Origin: Chitinophaga sp. MM2321
GTDB lineage: Bacteria; Bacteroidota; Bacteroidia; Chitinophagales; Chitinophagaceae
Length of the DNA stretch: 64,000 nucleotides
Assembly (NCBI RefSeq): GCF_964033635.1
Contig: NZ_OZ035533.1
Location: 5,799,001-5,863,000, forward strand
Reading direction: 5' to 3'
Positions 63,185 to 64,000 of this stretch are shown in pieces; position 1 is the first letter of the stretch; the number at the start of each line of letters is the position of its first letter. Below the pieces are notes generated by a model, which saw nothing but the letters and a program-made list of their open reading frames with translations, did no database searches and had not been told where the DNA came from. The translations under genes and the position numbers were made by a program.

Positions 63185-64000
63185 TTAATGACGGAAATGT
63201 CTCATACCGGTCATTACCATCACCATATCGTGTTGTTTGCAGAATTCAATGGAGTCGTTGTCGCGAACGGAGCCGCCCGGCTGAATGATCGCCGTGATAC
63301 CCTGTTCGTTGGCAATACGTACGCAATCATCAAACGGGAAGAAGGCATCAGAAGCCATCACCGCGCCTTTCAGCTCAAAGTTAAACTGTCCGGCTTTTTC
63401 AATCGCATGACGCAGGGCATCAATGCGGGAAGTCTGACCACAACCTTTACCTACCAGCTGCTTGTCTTTTACCAGGGCGATAGCGTTTGATTTCAGGTGC
63501 TTGCAAACGATGTTGGCAAATTCCAGGTCCGCCTTTTCTGCCGGTGTAGCCGGGTGCGCACCTACATCATTCCACTCTTTATAGTTACCGTTGTCACTAT
63601 CCTGCAACAGTACCCCATTCAATACATTTTTGAACATGTATTTGCTCTTCACAGGTTGCTTTTGTTCCAGTAAGATACGGTTCTTCTTCGCTTGTAATAC
63701 AACCAGTGCATCCGCATCAAATCCGGGCGCAATCAGTATTTCAAAGAATATTTCACTGATAGATTCCGCCGTGGTTTTGTCTACTGTTTTATTGCAAACC
63801 AGTACACCGCCAAAAGCACTTTCCTTATCACCTGCCAAAGCAGCATCCCAGGCTTCTTTCAGCGTAGAACGGGTAGCAATCCCGCAAACGTTGGTATGTT
63901 TGATCACCGCAAAAGTAGTGTCGGTAAACTCCTGGATCAGCTGACAGGCAGCATCTACATCTACCAGGTTGTTGAAAGACAGTTCCTTGCCATGGAGTTT
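63185..64000 (-). CDS. purH: Bifunctional AICAR transformylase/IMP cyclohydrolase (5' end outside the window)
   Basis: Last two steps of purine synthesis. The frame is open to base 64000, so the N-terminal IMP cyclohydrolase part lies beyond the window; the visible 271 residues are the AICAR transformylase half. Landmarks are LHGKELSFNNLVDVDAA at the window edge, the catalytic KH pair in VIKHTNVCGIA, SAFGGVLVCNKTVD, GQTSRIDALRHAIEKA, ASDAFFPFDD, IIQPGGSVRDNDSIEFC and the closing MTGMRHFRH. It is intact to its end. Confidence 0.96.
   Translation of the reverse strand, partial: KLHGKELSFNNLVDVDAACQLIQEFTDTTFAVIKHTNVCGIATRSTLKEAWDAALAGDKESAFGGVLVCNKTVDKTTAESISEIFFEILIAPGFDADALVVLQAKKNRILLEQKQPVKSKYMFKNVLNGVLLQDSDNGNYKEWNDVGAHPATPAEKADLEFANIVCKHLKSNAIALVKDKQLVGKGCGQTSRIDALRHAIEKAGQFNFELKGAVMASDAFFPFDDCVRIANEQGITAIIQPGGSVRDNDSIEFCKQHDMVMVMTGMRHFRH

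Noticed and set aside
1..64000. CRISPR arrays, tRNA/rRNA genes, transposases, phage genes, attachment sites
   Set aside because: Looked for by eye throughout; no regularly spaced repeats, cloverleaf-like sequences or transposase/integrase motifs were found. A covariance-model and profile search would be needed to exclude them fully.

Overview
The window is a stretch of chromosome from a member of the Bacteroidota, most likely a Chitinophaga-like Chitinophagaceae. The signs are gliding/type IX secretion genes (gldE, gldD), many FtsX/MacB-type permeases of about 790 residues, a DUF3109 protein, a tiny AURKAIP1/COX24-type basic protein, an ECF sigma factor paired with a TonB-tailed anti-sigma-like protein, and several promoters of the Bacteroidota form TAnnTTTG. 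Gene names rest on reading the translated sequence; no database search was run. I saw no rRNA, tRNA, CRISPR array, transposase or phage gene.

Layout. 1-5.7 kb: the end of a chromate transporter, then a minus-strand group reading Ku, LigD (bacterial end joining) and a sigma-54 activator. 5.7-10.2 kb: a small conserved protein, a lipoprotein made of two copies of one unit with an AraC-type regulator behind it, both lying between two copies of a hairpin repeat, then a YciE-like stress protein, a Pro-rich peptide and a damaged Cys-rich frame. 10.2-17.4 kb: a signalling block (CHASE3-type kinase, REC-PAS-kinase, sigma-54 activator, single REC) next to a two-domain glycosyltransferase. 18-19.3 kb: a small hypothetical gene and gpsA. 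19.4-32.4 kb: an eight-gene export locus (two HlyD-type adaptors, two ABC ATPases, three large permeases, one TolC), divergent from its probable sigma-54 activator and sensor kinase (32.6-35.4 kb). The gap between the divergent genes holds two matching palindromes 21 bp apart.

35.4-42.1 kb is mostly housekeeping: YhhN protein, nadB, a lipid A type acyltransferase, a metallo-beta-lactamase/rhodanese sulfur enzyme with an ArsR regulator, tsaB and a 3-hydroxyacyl-CoA dehydrogenase-like remnant. 42.4-49.4 kb is the most unusual part: an orphan gene followed by two exactly equal-length (1060 aa) exported beta-propeller/caspase-like proteins in tandem. Their protease halves are nearly identical while their propeller halves have diverged. 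49.4-53.7 kb: ridA, an L,D-transpeptidase, a cupin, a 50-bp perfect inverted repeat and RNase G. 54-59.4 kb is a core block (COX24-like peptide, TPR protein, HU; mutY, ssb, gldE, gldD). 59.5-64 kb: a DUF3109 protein, a lutB-like ferredoxin protein, the TonB-tailed protein with its sigma factor, and the 3' part of purH.

How the genes work together. Three sigma-54 activators and four kinase/receiver proteins make this a region rich in two-component control. The clearest circuit is kinase (34.0 kb) to activator (32.6 kb) to paired palindromes to the eight-gene exporter. The best candidate for an undescribed system is the caspase pair, possibly with the small gene directly upstream.
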